A DNA stretch of 64,000 nt from Macrotis lagotis (lineage: Eukaryota > Chordata > Mammalia > Peramelemorphia > Peramelidae): assembly GCF_037893015.1 (NCBI RefSeq), contig NC_133666.1, forward strand, positions 620,291,156 through 620,355,155, in the 5' to 3' direction. Each line of letters starts with the position of its first letter. Position 1 is the stretch's first letter. Below the pieces are notes generated by a model. It was not told the DNA's origin. It did no database searches and saw only the letters and a list, made by a program, of their open reading frames with translations. This document shows positions 33,186-64,000 of the stretch, piece by piece. A program made the position numbers and the translations under genes.

Positions 33186-64000
<30,815 letters not shown>

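Overview
The window is vertebrate nuclear DNA, almost certainly from a marsupial. The exons are short and separated by canonical GT/AG introns. About thirty copies of a tRNA-derived SINE of the marsupial WSINE/MAR1 kind are present, along with marsupial-style L1 3' ends carrying a G-rich tract, and old L2, CR1/L3 and MIR debris. The abundance of the SINE form with a 'TTAATAATTACCTAGCTGTG' core suggests an Australian (perhaps dasyurid) marsupial, but I cannot fix the species from sequence alone.

Layout: 1-22.0 kb is intergenic and repeat-rich, with no gene I can support. It contains a 7SL RNA pseudogene (13.27-13.55 kb), a ~300-bp local duplication (13.55-13.84 and 15.87-16.34 kb) and a compound 1.9-kb L1 insertion with a perfect 16-bp target-site duplication. 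22.04-27.86 kb (to about 30.4 kb if the putative leader exon is right) holds a complete GPT gene (alanine aminotransferase 1) on the minus strand: 11 coding exons, 494 codons, all junctions in phase, PLP lysine present. 30.2-30.5 kb has a candidate GPT promoter and non-coding first exon. 31.73-32.25 kb has a probable solo LTR fossil. 32.57-64.0 kb holds PPP1R16A (MYPT3, a prenylated ankyrin-repeat PP1 targeting subunit), also on the minus strand: the last nine coding exons plus 12 nt of the preceding one at the right edge, with the N-terminus outside the window. One intron of this gene is 24.7 kb long and is almost entirely filled with transposable elements.

The PPP1R16A-GPT order and shared orientation match my recollection of human 8q24.3. 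The next neighbours expected beyond GPT (MFSD3, RECQL4) are not visible in the 22 kb that follow. The two genes are not functionally linked in any way the sequence shows: GPT is a metabolic PLP enzyme and PPP1R16A a phosphatase regulator. I found no CRISPR, operon, phage or novel multi-gene system. The points of interest are structural: nested retroelements, an inverted duplication inside a SINE, a LINE-SINE tail partnership, the 7SL pseudogene, and unusual intron growth.
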